A DNA stretch of 64,000 bases from Microbacterium sp. MAH-37 (GCF_009758255.1 NZ_WSEN01000007.1:389312-453311); one strand, 5' to 3'; shown: positions 11,179 to 20,945, counted from the first letter of the stretch. A program made the numbers and translations. The notes: generated from the letters alone by a model not told the origin.

Positions 11179-13732
11179 CGAACAGCCGGACCGCCTCGCG
11201 TCGTGAGGCGACGCCCAGCTTGCGGTAGATCGCGCGCTGATGGGTCTTGACCGTGTTGATCGAGACTCCCATCACATCGGCGATCTCCTGCATGGTCCGG
11301 CTGCTGCGCAGGTGCGAGAACACGTCGCGCTCCCGGTCGGAGAGCGACTGCAGCGGGCCGCCCGCCTCGCGCGGCGTGAGGCAGGCGGTGAGGAAGGTGT
11401 CGTGCGGCGTTCCCCAGGTCAGCTGCGCGGCGAGCATCTGCCGGGCATCGAGCCCCGCGCCCGCGAACGGCCGGCGCAGGTCTTCGGGAGCCGCGATCTC
11501 GAGCGCCTGTTCCACGAGGCCGCGGGCCTGCGCACGCCGGTCCTCCCGCCACACCACGACCGCCTCGGCGAGCAGCCGTGACACCTTCACGTACGAGATC
11601 GCGTCATAGGCCTCGATCCGGCGCAGCATCTCCACCGCGAGGCGCGCGTTGCCCGCGCGCGAGGCGATCCCGGAGAGCACCACGGTGATGAGCGGCAGGT
11701 CGGTCGTGTTCTCGTAGCGGGCGACGATCCTCAGAGCCAGCTCACGGCGACCGGCAGCCTCGTTCAGCGCCGCGAAGGCGGCGTGCCGGAACGCCGGCCA
11801 CTCCACGCCCTGCAACGTCACAGTGGGGAGGCCCTGCACCTCGCGGGCCGCCCGCTGGCACGCCGGGGCATCCCGCGACGCGGCTGCAGCGAACGCGTAG
11901 AGCATGCGAGCGGCGCCCGGGAACGAGATCGCCGATCCTCCGCTGCGGATCGCGCGCTGCGCGGCGGCGACCGCCTGCGACTGGTCGTCCCGCCAGTAGG
12001 CGGAGAAGGCCGCAGCCGTGGCCGCACTTCCGCCGGCATAACTGGCCCAAGAACCCTCGTCGATGAGCTCCAGACGCTGTGCCAGCACGTCATCGGCCTC
12101 ATGCAGCCTTCCCGCCCAGGCCAGCGCATGCGCCAGGTGCCCGAGCGAGCGACGGGCCAGCGTGTGGTCTCCTGCGGCTGTGGCATCGCTCGCCGCTGTG
12201 GCGAAGAGCTGCACCATGAGACCGGGGGAGGTTCGATGCCGCAGCTCGCTCCACCCCAGCAGGTACTGCAGGGCGGCGCGGTCGCCGAGATCGACGCCGT
12301 CCGGAGCCTCCAGCTGCGCGCGGACCGTGGTGATCGCCTCGGCGAGCTCGGCGCGGTCGTCGACGAGGAACAGGCGCGCGCGAGCCTTCAGGTCCGCGAA
12401 GCCGGGGATCTCCTCCTGCTCCGAGGCTCGGCCGTCGGCGCGCGCCGCGAGCATCATTGCGACATCGTGATGGCCGATCACGTCCTGAGCGCACGCCCTG
12501 ATCATCAGGATGCGCGGGTCATCCGCGTAGGGGTGCGGCACCGATGCGCACCACCGGTCCAGTGAACCGGCCTCGGATCCCACGACGAGTCGTGTCCACC
12601 CCGACAGGATCGTCCGCACCGCGGCATCCGTGTCGCCCGCTCTGATCCAGTACCGGGCGGATGCCAGCGGATCCTCCTCGGACAGATGGACCGCGGCCGC
12701 GCGGAGGATCTGACGCCGCAGCTCCGGGTCGCGCTGCTCCAGGATGCGCTCGCACTGATGGGATAGGACGTCGTGCCAGCGGTACAGCGACCCGGTCGCG
12801 GTCTCGAAGCGATCGAGGAACAGCCCCATCTGCACGCAGCGCTCGAGCAGTTCGCCCGCATCGGATTCGCCGGTGATGCTCTGCGCGAGTTCAGGCGTGA
12901 GGGTCGAGCACAGCGCCGCCACGCGGACGAAGCGCTCGATGTCGTCGGGCAGGGCTCCGAGCACGTGGACGTCGATGTAGCGACGCAGCACAGAGTCCGG
13001 GCTGTGCGTGACGTGGTCCGGACGTGCCCCCGCCATCTGCACGGCGCGAACGGCGATCGGCCATCCGCCCGTCTGCTCCAGAATCGCCTCGGCGGTGAAC
13101 GGATGCTGCTGCTCCGCACGAAGACCTTCCACCTCACGTACGTCGAAGGCGAGTTCGCGGGAGCGGATCACCGCGCCGGGTGTCTGCAGCACGAGGCGAC
13201 TCAGGGCGATCTCGACGTAGCTGGTGCCGACGACGACGACGCGCAGCGCGTCGCAGGTCCCCTCCAGGAGCGCGCCGAGCAGGCCCGTGCTCAGTTCGTC
13301 CTCGGCGCGGTGCGCATCGTCGATCACGAGGTGGATCGGCTCGCTCACGTCGACCAGCGCCTCGGTGAGCAGGTCGAAGGCTGCCGCGGGAGTCAGCTCC
13401 GCGGCATCGAACGACAGCAGCTCGGCCAGATCGGGGCGTCCAGTGGAGCGAGCCAGCGACTGCAGGGCGAGCGCGGCGCTCGCGCCGAGGTTCTTGCCGT
13501 CGGCGTCGAACGGCCCGAGCGTCAGCCAGGCGATCTGCCCGTCGTGCGTCGCCGCCCACTCCGCCACCGCAGACGTCTTGCCGTATCCGCTCGGCGCGAT
13601 CACCATCGTCGTCGGGTGAGACGCGGTCATGGCGTCCAGAAGCTCCGTCAGCCGAGGGCGCGCGAGATGTCCGCTCTGGGGGGAAGGCGGGCGGAAGCGG
13701 TACGAGCGCAGCGATGCGGCTGGAGGAACCAT
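11174..13732 (-). CDS. LuxR-family LAL (MalT-like) transcriptional regulator
   Basis: A large ATP-dependent regulator of 852 residues. The P-loop APSGYGKTS (46-54) opens a STAND NTPase domain with a Walker B of hydrophobics plus IDDAH. A helical-repeat middle part follows, then a C-terminal LuxR helix-turn-helix (about 785-850: LSDRERDVFSHL...INTVKTHQRAIYRKLGV). Such proteins usually activate genes on binding an effector. The ATG at 13732 lies eight bases after a TAAAAT -10 box (13741-13746) that overlaps the stop of the upstream SulP gene, so the gene has its own promoter as well as possible read-through. The longer open frame upstream is a shadow of SulP. Confidence 0.92.
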   Translation of the reverse strand: MVPPAASLRSYRFRPPSPQSGHLARPRLTELLDAMTASHPTTMVIAPSGYGKTSAVAEWAATHDGQIAWLTLGPFDADGKNLGASAALALQSLARSTGRPDLAELLSFDAAELTPAAAFDLLTEALVDVSEPIHLVIDDAHRAEDELSTGLLGALLEGTCDALRVVVVGTSYVEIALSRLVLQTPGAVIRSRELAFDVREVEGLRAEQQHPFTAEAILEQTGGWPIAVRAVQMAGARPDHVTHSPDSVLRRYIDVHVLGALPDDIERFVRVAALCSTLTPELAQSITGESDAGELLERCVQMGLFLDRFETATGSLYRWHDVLSHQCERILEQRDPELRRQILRAAAVHLSEEDPLASARYWIRAGDTDAAVRTILSGWTRLVVGSEAGSLDRWCASVPHPYADDPRILMIRACAQDVIGHHDVAMMLAARADGRASEQEEIPGFADLKARARLFLVDDRAELAEAITTVRAQLEAPDGVDLGDRAALQYLLGWSELRHRTSPGLMVQLFATAASDATAAGDHTLARRSLGHLAHALAWAGRLHEADDVLAQRLELIDEGSWASYAGGSAATAAAFSAYWRDDQSQAVAAAQRAIRSGGSAISFPGAARMLYAFAAAASRDAPACQRAAREVQGLPTVTLQGVEWPAFRHAAFAALNEAAGRRELALRIVARYENTTDLPLITVVLSGIASRAGNARLAVEMLRRIEAYDAISYVKVSRLLAEAVVVWREDRRAQARGLVEQALEIAAPEDLRRPFAGAGLDARQMLAAQLTWGTPHDTFLTACLTPREAGGPLQSLSDRERDVFSHLRSSRTMQEIADVMGVSINTVKTHQRAIYRKLGVASRREAVRLFA

Positions 13733-13740
13733 CGTCCCCG

Positions 13741-13746
13741 ATTTTA
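13741..13746 (-). promoter_or_regulatory. -10 box of the LAL regulator, overlapping the SulP stop codon
   Basis: On the minus strand TAAAAT uses the TAA stop of the SulP gene as its first three bases and ends eight bases before the regulator ATG. This is the best -10 match in the cluster and implies a nearly leaderless transcript for the regulator. Confidence 0.55.
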
Positions 13747-15429
13747 TCGGGCGCTGTCGTCGTTCCTGGACGCCACGATCGCCAGCGCCTCGGCGAGGGA
13801 GTCGCCCACCCTCGGACGCACCGGGATCACGTTGCCGCCGCCGATCCGCGCGCCGACGCCGGTGGCATCCAGCTGGTCCTGCAGCCGCTTCCCGACGCCG
13901 ACGAGCATCAGGGTGGCGTCGTGCGCGGCGAGCTCTTCCGCATAGTCGCGGACCATGGTGAGGAAGGTCACACCGAGTTCCTCTGAGCCGCGCAGCCGGA
14001 TGATGACGGTCGCTCCTGCGGAATCGTCTGTCGGCGTGGGCAGCTGGGCGCGGAAGGACTGCGCGGAGGCGAAGAACAGGCTGCCGTAGGGGGAGAGGAT
14101 CACGATCTCGTCGTGCGGGACGACGGCCGGGGGAGCGACCTCGAGCGGATGCCCGCCGGGATCGTCGAACTGCCAGCGCACGATGCGCACCCGGTTGGAC
14201 TGCCGAGCGATGTGCAGCACGATCGAGAGGCCGACGCCCGCGAGCACGGCGTACTGGAGCGGGATGAGCAGCGTCAGCAGGAAGGTCACCAGGAACACGG
14301 TGATCTGCGTCGTCCCCGTCCGCCACACCAGCAGCACCTGATGGATCTTCAGAGTGCGGACACCGACCAGGATGAGAAGCCCCGCCAGCGCGGGCATCGC
14401 GATGTATTCGATCAGCGGGCCGAACGCGAGCAGGGTGATGATCATCACGACCCCGGCGACGAGATTGGCCAGCGCCGTCTTCGCACCGGCTGTCCGCACC
14501 AGGGCCGTCGCCGAGGAGGAACCGCCGACCGGCATCCCTCGCAGCAGTCCCGAGACGATGTTCGCGATGCCCTGTCCACGGAAGTCCGCCGAGGCATCCG
14601 GGTACCTCCCGTCCGGGTTCGGAATCGAACCGGAGATCGCCGCGCCCTGCACGAGTCCGACGAGCGCGATGGACACGCCGGGCACGATCAGGGCACCGAA
14701 GAGACTGAGATCGGGAAGGACGGGCGTCGGCAGCGAACGGGTGACCTCGGCGATGTCGCCGATGGTCGCGACGCTGCCCCCGGGCAGCACCAGGACGAGC
14801 AGCGACCCGGCGATCACAGCGACCACCAGGGCGAGGGCGCCGAGCGGCGTGCGCTCTAGCAGGAGGATCAGTCCGATGGTCACGACGCCCACCAGCACTG
14901 TGGGCCAGCTGAACTGCGGCACGGAGACGAGGGTGTCGAGGAACCGCATGATCCGGTTCGCCCCCGCGCTCTCGAATCCGGTGATGTTGTCGAGCTGGCC
15001 GAGGACGATGTTGATCGCCACCGCGTTCATGAAGCCGATCAGCACAGCACTCGGGATGAAGCGGACCAGGCTGCCGAGGCGGGCGATGCCCAGCCCGAGC
15101 ATGACGACGCCCGCGATCAGGGTGAGCATCGCCATCGCCCCGGCGCTGTCATCGCCCTGCACCTCGGGCACGTCGCCGATGATGACCGCCATGGCCCCGG
15201 TGGCCTGCACAGCCATGAACACCGAACCGGTCGTGAGCGCGCCCCCCAAGGTCCCCAGCATGTACCCGTACAGGCCGTAGAGGGGGCTGACTCCGGCGAG
15301 CACGCCGGCGGCGAGCCCGTCCGGCACGCTCTCGACCCCCAGCACGACCCCGGCGCGGATGTCGCTTCCGACGGTGCTGCGGTCGCCGAAGCGCGCCGTC
15401 CAACGGCGGAGTCCGGATCCGATGCTCAT
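13744..15429 (-). CDS. SulP family anion transporter with STAS domain
   Basis: A predicted secondary anion (sulfate, bicarbonate or dicarboxylate) transporter of the inner membrane with 561 residues. About 12 membrane segments start with the family's VPDGLAAGVLAGVSPLYGLY. A cytosolic STAS domain follows (about residues 440-555: ILSPYGSLFFASAQSF, then IIRLRGSEELG). The ATG at 15429 overlaps the stop of the GAP gene by four bases. A longer frame upstream is antisense noise within the GAP gene. The substrate cannot be deduced, and no carbonic anhydrase is fused or adjacent. Confidence 0.92.
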   Translation of the reverse strand: MSIGSGLRRWTARFGDRSTVGSDIRAGVVLGVESVPDGLAAGVLAGVSPLYGLYGYMLGTLGGALTTGSVFMAVQATGAMAVIIGDVPEVQGDDSAGAMAMLTLIAGVVMLGLGIARLGSLVRFIPSAVLIGFMNAVAINIVLGQLDNITGFESAGANRIMRFLDTLVSVPQFSWPTVLVGVVTIGLILLLERTPLGALALVVAVIAGSLLVLVLPGGSVATIGDIAEVTRSLPTPVLPDLSLFGALIVPGVSIALVGLVQGAAISGSIPNPDGRYPDASADFRGQGIANIVSGLLRGMPVGGSSSATALVRTAGAKTALANLVAGVVMIITLLAFGPLIEYIAMPALAGLLILVGVRTLKIHQVLLVWRTGTTQITVFLVTFLLTLLIPLQYAVLAGVGLSIVLHIARQSNRVRIVRWQFDDPGGHPLEVAPPAVVPHDEIVILSPYGSLFFASAQSFRAQLPTPTDDSAGATVIIRLRGSEELGVTFLTMVRDYAEELAAHDATLMLVGVGKRLQDQLDATGVGARIGGGNVIPVRPRVGDSLAEALAIVASRNDDSAR

Positions 15430-16148
15430 GCGAGGACCCCTTCCAGGGCGCGGGTCAGCTGCAGGAACCCGATCAGCAGCAGCAACCCCGCGCTGATGTA
15501 GCCGTTGTTGTTCATCACCCAGGTACGCATCCTGCCGATGAACGGGGCGTCGGCCCCGCGCACCCACAGGACCAGCACCGGCGTGATCACCGGCAGGGCG
15601 GCGGCGACCACGAATCCTGCAGCGATCTGCCTCTCGCTCTGCTGGGAGATGTCGGCGTCGATCAGGCTGAGAGCCGTCGCGATGAGCAGCGACATGTTCA
15701 CGGGGTTGAGGACGAAGACCGTCACGCCCAGAGCGAAGGATCGCGGAACGCTGTAGTGGTCGACGTCGCGAAGGAGGCCAGGCAGCCGGGGCGTCGCCGC
15801 TGCCAGTTCATCCGGCGTGCGCGCGGTGCCCATGCGCATCAGGATGTCGTGTGAGCGGCGGTAGGTCCAGACCGACGCCCCGATGCAGAGCAGTCCGATC
15901 ATCAGATGCAGCACGGTGCCGGTGAGTCCGCCGCCGTAACCGTATCCGTCGCCGATGCCGAGCCACCCGAGCATCAGGGTCCACAGCAGCAGGCTGCCAC
16001 CGGTCGCGAGCACCCAGCCGACCGCGAAGGCAGTGCCGTTGCGGCGGGCGTGCGTGGAGACCAGGATGCCGAGCAGCGCCATCACCGAGATGGGACTGAT
16101 CATCACCCCGAGAGCGATCGGCAGCAGCTGCCAGATGAGGCCGATCAC
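15426..16148 (-). CDS. GAP family membrane protein
   Basis: A 240-residue integral membrane protein of the GAP family, a LysE-related group named after a mycobacterial protein needed to move glycopeptidolipids to the surface. Six or so hydrophobic segments are visible. The first contains LPIALGVMISPISVMALLGIL, and a later one has FVLNPVNMSLLIATALSLI. The GTG at 16148 overlaps the upstream stop (GTGA) and its own stop overlaps the SulP start (ATGA), so the genes are tightly coupled. Cargo is unknown; small amphiphiles or lipids are possible. Confidence 0.82.
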   Translation of the reverse strand: MIGLIWQLLPIALGVMISPISVMALLGILVSTHARRNGTAFAVGWVLATGGSLLLWTLMLGWLGIGDGYGYGGGLTGTVLHLMIGLLCIGASVWTYRRSHDILMRMGTARTPDELAAATPRLPGLLRDVDHYSVPRSFALGVTVFVLNPVNMSLLIATALSLIDADISQQSERQIAAGFVVAAALPVITPVLVLWVRGADAPFIGRMRTWVMNNNGYISAGLLLLIGFLQLTRALEGVLA

Positions 16149-17545
16149 CGCACAGCGCCCTCTTCCTCTGCGATCTCGTCGGTCGCCGGCTCGGCCGCGT
16201 CCGCGGCGACGGGTGCGTGCGCCTCAGCCCCGTCTGCGGCCGGAGTGCTGCCCGCCGGGCGACGCAGGACCTCGAGGAGCAGCAGCGCCACCAGGATCCC
16301 GACGACGGTCCAGACCACCGATCCGATGCTGACCGGACGCGTCATGAACAGGATGAACACGCCCAGCGCGATGACGATGACGATGATCGCGGGACGCCAG
16401 CGATCCAGCGCGGTGCCGAAGCCCTTCGTGTTCAGGCCGCTGCGGTCGGCGCTCTCGCGCGCCTTGGCGAACGCGGCGTTCCCGGACGTGCGCAGCGCCC
16501 GCGCCGGGCGGGAGCGCCCTGTGATCCACGCGCCGATCACGACGAATGCCGAGAGGAGCACCAACGCGGCGATCACCGAGTGCATCATCTCGGTGATCTG
16601 ATCGAAGAGCACCTCGGCCGTCCCGGAGGGCATGATCGAAGGGCTGACCGTGCCCATGAAGAACATCTTGCCGATGCCGAGGCCGGCCGCCAGGAGCAGG
16701 AACGATGCGACCAGGCCGATGCCGGTCAGCAGCAGAGCCCGAGAGCGGTTGCGCGCCAGCGCGATTCCGGCCGCGGCCAGGGCGAGTACCACCCAGGGGA
16801 GCCAGTAGCCCGCGGCGATCGCGATCTGGTAGACGGTGCGAACCAGCACGAAGGCATCCGCGGTGACCAGCGGGATCGACTTGTGGATCACCGGGATCGA
16901 GGAGGCGAAGCCGAATCCGTTCTCGACGAGACGTTCCTTGACCTTCTCGATCACGACGTCGAGGTCGAGGGACAGCGTGCCGTCGTCGGAGAGCTGGAGG
17001 GCGGTGCCCTCCTGCCCCTGGATCACCGCGATCGCACGCGAGTGGGTCTGGCGCAGCGCCTGCTCCCAGACCTCGGCGAACGCGGGGGAGGCGACCAGCT
17101 TGTCCACAGTGGAGTTGATCAGACCGCGGATCCCGTCCGCGGCGGGTGCGGTGAGCAGCCCGATGGCGGTCTGCGCGCGCGGCGGGAGGTCGAGGCCCTT
17201 CAGGCCGTCGGCCAGGTCGGCGACCATGCCGTCGATGTCGACGTTGTCGTCGATGGCCGTGACGATCTGGTCCGAGACGTAGGCCTGCACCTCGGGGCTG
17301 TCCGCGAGCGGGGCGAAGGTCGCGACGAACCGATCGGTGTCGACGAGCTCGAGGCGAGCCCAGGTGCCCAGGACTGCGACCGGCGCGAACAGGATGGCGA
17401 GCACGAGCGCCACTGCGGACAGGATGCTGCGGGTGGGGTTCCCGCGTCTCTTCACGGCGGGCGCCTCGGAGCGCAGTCCGTCGTTCTCGGCCTCGAGTTC
17501 CGCGACGCGACGGCGCAGATCCTCCAGCTCGTCCTTGCCTGCCAT
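16145..17545 (-). CDS. Actinobacterial polytopic membrane protein of unknown function
   Basis: The product has 466 residues. A short coiled coil (ELEDLRRRVAELEAENDGL) is followed by a membrane segment near 50-75, a long extracytoplasmic region (about 80-240) with repeated DxxV-rich helices, and four further membrane segments (about 245-420). The C-terminal tail is alanine/glutamate-rich. The layout matches a widespread uncharacterised actinobacterial membrane family. The ATG at 17545 has GGAGGG at good spacing; the ORF extends 17 codons further but without a site. First gene of the four-gene minus run ending in the LAL regulator. Confidence 0.75.
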   Translation of the reverse strand: MAGKDELEDLRRRVAELEAENDGLRSEAPAVKRRGNPTRSILSAVALVLAILFAPVAVLGTWARLELVDTDRFVATFAPLADSPEVQAYVSDQIVTAIDDNVDIDGMVADLADGLKGLDLPPRAQTAIGLLTAPAADGIRGLINSTVDKLVASPAFAEVWEQALRQTHSRAIAVIQGQEGTALQLSDDGTLSLDLDVVIEKVKERLVENGFGFASSIPVIHKSIPLVTADAFVLVRTVYQIAIAAGYWLPWVVLALAAAGIALARNRSRALLLTGIGLVASFLLLAAGLGIGKMFFMGTVSPSIMPSGTAEVLFDQITEMMHSVIAALVLLSAFVVIGAWITGRSRPARALRTSGNAAFAKARESADRSGLNTKGFGTALDRWRPAIIVIVIALGVFILFMTRPVSIGSVVWTVVGILVALLLLEVLRRPAGSTPAADGAEAHAPVAADAAEPATDEIAEEEGAVR

Positions 17546-17748
17546 GCGAACCCTCCCGTGTCCCGATCCGGCGGCGCTCCACCGGTACAGGCCCATCCTG
17601 CCGGAGTGCGGTGCACGGGCAGAAGAGGTTCATCCCGGAAGGGTGACCGTGTCGGGAGGCGCGCCCGGGGTGCAACGCCGGTTCGTCCGCGCTCCAGGAA
17701 CGTGCTAATCTCGATCTTCGGTTGGGAACAGCCGGAAAAACCCACCTT

Positions 17749-17833
17749 GCGCGGGTGGCGGAATAGGTAGACGCGCTAGCTTGAGGTGCTAGTGCCCGAT
17801 AAGGGCGTGGGGGTTCAAGTCCCCCCTCGCGCA
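17749..17833 (+). tRNA. tRNA-Leu (anticodon GAG)
   Basis: An 85-base cloverleaf. The acceptor GCGCGGG pairs with CTCGCGC (one G-T pair). The anticodon stem is CTAGC/GCTAG around the loop TTGAGGT, giving anticodon GAG. A class II variable arm (GCCC/GGGC) and the T arm GGGGG-TTCAAGT-CCCCC are present. CCA is not encoded. A TAATCT box at about 17706 may be its -10. It reads CUC and CUU codons. Confidence 0.97.
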
Positions 17834-17836
17834 CAG

Positions 17837-17881
17837 AACGAAGCAGGACCCCAGGTCGAAGACCCGGGGTCCTGCTTCGTT
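17837..17881 (+). terminator. Rho-independent terminator after tRNA-Leu(GAG)
   Basis: A long stem (AACGAAGCAGGACCCC with its full complement, plus an inner GGTC/GACC) starts four bases after the tRNA. It is followed by TTC, with U residues already at the base of the stem. Confidence 0.9.
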
Positions 17882-17906
17882 TTCGGTCTTCGATAGCCTT
17901 GATGGC

Positions 17907-19202
17907 ATGTCAGAGAGTTCGCTGCCCGAGGTCGTGCGCATCGCCCGCGACCTGATCCGCATCGACACGTCCAACTGGGGCGGGGGCAAGGCGAACGGCG
18001 AGCGTGAGGCGGCCGAGTACGTCGGCGCCCACCTGGAGTCGCTGGGCCTCCGGCCCGAGTACTACGAGCCGATTCCGCGACGCACCAACGTGATGGCGCG
18101 CGTCCCGGGGCGTGATCGCAGTCGTCCGGCGCTGGTCGTGCACGGGCACCTCGACGTCGTGCCTGCGGTGGCGGACGACTGGAGCGTCGATCCGTTCGCC
18201 GGGGAGATCCGCGACGGGATGCTCTGGGGCCGCGGCGCCGTCGACATGAAGAACATGGACGCCATGATCCTGGCATCCGTCGGCGATCTGCTGCGCGCCG
18301 GCGAGCAGCCGGAGCGGGATCTCGTGCTCGCATTCTTCGCGGACGAGGAGAACGGCGGCGTCGAGGGCTCCGCGCTCGTCGTGAAGGAGCGCCCGGAGTG
18401 GTTCGCCGGCGCCACCGAGGCGATCAGCGAGGTGGGCGGCTACTCCATCACGGTGGACGATCGCCGCGCCTATCTGCTGCAGGTGGGGGAGAAGGCCCTG
18501 ATCTGGATCCGGCTCGTCGCACGCGGTCGCGCCGGACACGGCAGCCGCCTGCATCCTGAGAATGCTCTCACGAAGTTGGCGGAGGCCGTCGCGGCCATCG
18601 GGCGCACGCGCTGGCCGATCAGGCTCACGCCCACGACCGAGGCCCTGCTGGCGGGGCTGTCCGGTCTCACCGGCCGCAGCGCCGACGATCCGGACGCCCT
18701 CGCGGCAGCGGCCGGACCCGCCGAGGCGTTCCTCGCGTCCACGTTCCGCACCACCGCGAACCCGACCGTGCTGCAGGCCGGGTACAAGCACAATGTGATC
18801 CCCGAGCGCGCAGAGGCCCTGATCGACGTGCGAACCCTGCCGGGCACCGAGGACGAGGTGCTCGCCGATCTGCAGCGCATCGTCGGCGACGAGGTCGAGA
18901 TCGAGATCGTGGTGCGGGACATCGGCATGGAGACGCCGTTCCGCGGCGATCTCGTCGACACGATGGTCGCTGCCCTGGGCAGGCACGACCCGGGTGTGCC
19001 CGTGATCCCGTATCTGCTCGGTGCCGGCACCGACAACAAGGCGCTCGCCTCGATCGGCATCACCGGCTACGGGTTCGCGCCGCTGCAACTGCCCGCCGAC
19101 CTCGACTTCACAGGGATGTTCCACGGAGTCGACGAGCGCGTGCCCGTAGACTCACTGAGCTTCGGTCAGCGCGTGCTGGCCGACCTGTTCCGCACCTGCT
19201 GA
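17907..19202 (+). CDS. M20 family metallopeptidase (ArgE/DapE/CPG2-like)
   Basis: A di-zinc amidohydrolase or aminoacylase of 431 residues, probably cytosolic. The family ligands are all visible: VVHGHLDVVP with His81 and Asp83, GRGAVDMKN with bridging Asp113, the catalytic pair Glu147-Glu148 in FFADEENGG, and the dimerisation-lid sequence ARGRAGHGSR. The late histidine lies in the C-terminal GMFHGVDERV. The sequence resembles the broad M20/M25/M40 group of actinobacteria more than true DapE. A TAGCCT box (17894-17899) seven bases before the ATG suggests a leaderless mRNA. Substrate is unknown. Confidence 0.92.
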   Translation: MSESSLPEVVRIARDLIRIDTSNWGGGKANGEREAAEYVGAHLESLGLRPEYYEPIPRRTNVMARVPGRDRSRPALVVHGHLDVVPAVADDWSVDPFAGEIRDGMLWGRGAVDMKNMDAMILASVGDLLRAGEQPERDLVLAFFADEENGGVEGSALVVKERPEWFAGATEAISEVGGYSITVDDRRAYLLQVGEKALIWIRLVARGRAGHGSRLHPENALTKLAEAVAAIGRTRWPIRLTPTTEALLAGLSGLTGRSADDPDALAAAAGPAEAFLASTFRTTANPTVLQAGYKHNVIPERAEALIDVRTLPGTEDEVLADLQRIVGDEVEIEIVVRDIGMETPFRGDLVDTMVAALGRHDPGVPVIPYLLGAGTDNKALASIGITGYGFAPLQLPADLDFTGMFHGVDERVPVDSLSFGQRVLADLFRTC

Positions 19203-19250
19203 CCCGGCCCGCGCCGCGGCCGGCATCGCTCTGTCACGAAAGACCTGTGC

Positions 19251-20078
19251 ATGCACCTGCTCGAAGCACTCCTTCTCGGCATCGTCCAGGGACTCACCGA
19301 GTTCCTGCCGATCTCCTCCAGCGCGCACCTGCGCATCGTGGGGACCATGCTCGGCTCGGGTGAGGACCCCGGCGCGGCCTTCACCGCGATCACGCAGATC
19401 GGCACCGAGGCGGCCGTCGTGGTGTTCTTCTGGCGCGACATCGTGCGGATCATCAAGAGCTGGGCGCTCGCGCTGGTCGGGCGCCTGCCGCGTAACGACC
19501 CTGACGCCCGGATGGGATGGCTGATCATCATCGGCAGCATCCCGATCGTCGTGCTCGGCCTGCTGTTCCAGGACCAGATCGAGACGGTGCTGCGGTCGCT
19601 GTGGATCGTCGCGATCATGCTGATCGTGTTCGGCGTGCTCCTCGGCATCGCCGACCACGTCGGCGCGAAGCGCCGTTCGCTCAACCAGCTGACCTACCCG
19701 GACGGCGTCGCGTACGGCTTCGCCCAGGCGCTGGCCCTGGTCCCGGGAGTGTCCCGTTCCGGCGGCACCATCACGATGGGACTCTTCCTGGGTTACGAGC
19801 GCGCCGCGGCAGCCCGCTACGCGTTCCTGCTGGCGATCCCGGCCGTGTTCGGCAGCGGCTTCTTCCAGCTCGCCAAGAGCTGGGACGCACCTGATCAGTA
19901 CTTCACCATGCCCGAGACGCTCGCGGCCACCGGCATCGCGTTCGTCGTCGCGCTCGGCGTGATCGCGTTCTTCATGAGCTGGATCTCGAAGCGCAGCTTC
20001 CTGCCGTTCGTGATCTACCGCATCCTGCTCGGCGGCGTGCTGATCGTGCTGCTCGCCACGGGAGTGATCTCGGGCTGA
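19251..20078 (+). CDS. uppP: Undecaprenyl-diphosphatase UppP (BacA)
   Basis: Recycles the cell-wall lipid carrier by converting undecaprenyl diphosphate to the monophosphate; an integral membrane enzyme. The product has 275 residues. The N-terminal motif [14 protein letters not shown] gives Glu17 and His26, and the second active-site motif PGVSRSGGT lies near residue 164. Eight or so hydrophobic segments are visible. Loss or overexpression affects bacitracin sensitivity in other bacteria. It ends 21 bases before the convergent PAC2 gene, with no hairpin visible in the gap. Confidence 0.97.
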   Translation: MHLLEALLLGIVQGLTEFLPISSSAHLRIVGTMLGSGEDPGAAFTAITQIGTEAAVVVFFWRDIVRIIKSWALALVGRLPRNDPDARMGWLIIIGSIPIVVLGLLFQDQIETVLRSLWIVAIMLIVFGVLLGIADHVGAKRRSLNQLTYPDGVAYGFAQALALVPGVSRSGGTITMGLFLGYERAAAARYAFLLAIPAVFGSGFFQLAKSWDAPDQYFTMPETLAATGIAFVVALGVIAFFMSWISKRSFLPFVIYRILLGGVLIVLLATGVISG

Positions 20079-20099
20079 TCGCGCGCGGGGCGGGTCCGG

Positions 20100-20945
20100 T
20101 CAGCGCTTCTGATCGGGCCCGTCGCCGCGGCGGCGGAGATAGCGCTCGAAGGCCTGCGCGATCGCATCGCCGGAGGCGTCGGGGGAGTCCCAGGTGTCCC
20201 GGGTGCGCTCCAGCTGGCGGATGTACTCGCTCATGTCGTCGTCGTCCGCCGCCGCAGCGTCGATCGACGCCTCCCAGGCAGCCGCCTCGGTGCGCAGATG
20301 CTCGCGCGGCACGCCGATCGCCGTGAGCTCCTCCAGGCGGTCCAGAAGGGCGAGGGTCGCCTTCGGCGACGGGGCAGCGGATGCCACATAGTGCGGCACG
20401 CTGGCCCACAGGCTCGCGGTAGGGATGCCCGCGCGCTCCGCGAAGTGCTCCAGCACGCTGAGGATGCCGACAGGGCCCTCGTAGGTGGAGCGCTCCAGGC
20501 CGTGCGCCTCGCGCACCTGGTCATTCTGGCTGGAGGCGAACACCGAGATCGGGCGGGTGTGCGGCACGTCGGAGAGCATCGCGCCGAGCGTGACGAAACC
20601 GGTGACGTCGTCGCGCAGCGCCACGTCGATGAACTCCGAGGCGAACGCCTGCCAGGTGCGCGCCGGCTCGGAGCCGGTCAGCAGCCACACCTCCGGGGAG
20701 CCGGCCGAGACCGTGGGGCGGGACAGCGTCGCCTCGGGCCAGGTCAGCTCCCTGCGCCCCTGCGCATCCGTGCGGGTCGCCGGCCGGGTGTACTGGTAGT
20801 CGAAGTACAGCTCAGGATCGGCGCTGTGCACGGTGGTGAACTCGGCGCTCTCGCGGAGTGTGGCGAGCGCGCCGGTGGCGGCTTCGCCGGCATCGTTCCA
20901 GCCGTCGAAGGCGGCGACGATGATGCGCGAGCCGAGGACGTCCAT
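20100..20945 (-). CDS. PAC2 family protein (proteasome-assembly-chaperone-like)
   Basis: The product has 281 residues. It opens with the PAC2 pattern SRIIVAAFDGWNDAGEAATGALATL and continues with the family's GAMLSDVPHTRP and GPVGILSVLEHFAERAGIPTASLWASVPHYV. The acidic C-terminus is helical. PAC2 proteins resemble eukaryotic proteasome assembly chaperones. In actinobacteria they are common near the proteasome locus, but a chaperone role is not proven, and no proteasome genes lie here. The ATG is six bases downstream of a TAGCCT -10 box (20952-20957), so the transcript is probably leaderless. Divergent from the HAD gene. Confidence 0.88.
   Translation of the reverse strand: MDVLGSRIIVAAFDGWNDAGEAATGALATLRESAEFTTVHSADPELYFDYQYTRPATRTDAQGRRELTWPEATLSRPTVSAGSPEVWLLTGSEPARTWQAFASEFIDVALRDDVTGFVTLGAMLSDVPHTRPISVFASSQNDQVREAHGLERSTYEGPVGILSVLEHFAERAGIPTASLWASVPHYVASAAPSPKATLALLDRLEELTAIGVPREHLRTEAAAWEASIDAAAADDDDMSEYIRQLERTRDTWDSPDASGDAIAQAFERYLRRRGDGPDQKR

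Noticed and set aside
13733..14326. N-terminal extension of the LAL regulator by 198 codons
   Set aside because: It lies within the SulP gene in another frame, and a TAAAAT box with a good ATG defines the start at 13732.
19203..20099. A terminator between uppP and the PAC2 gene
   Set aside because: The 21-base gap contains no stable hairpin.
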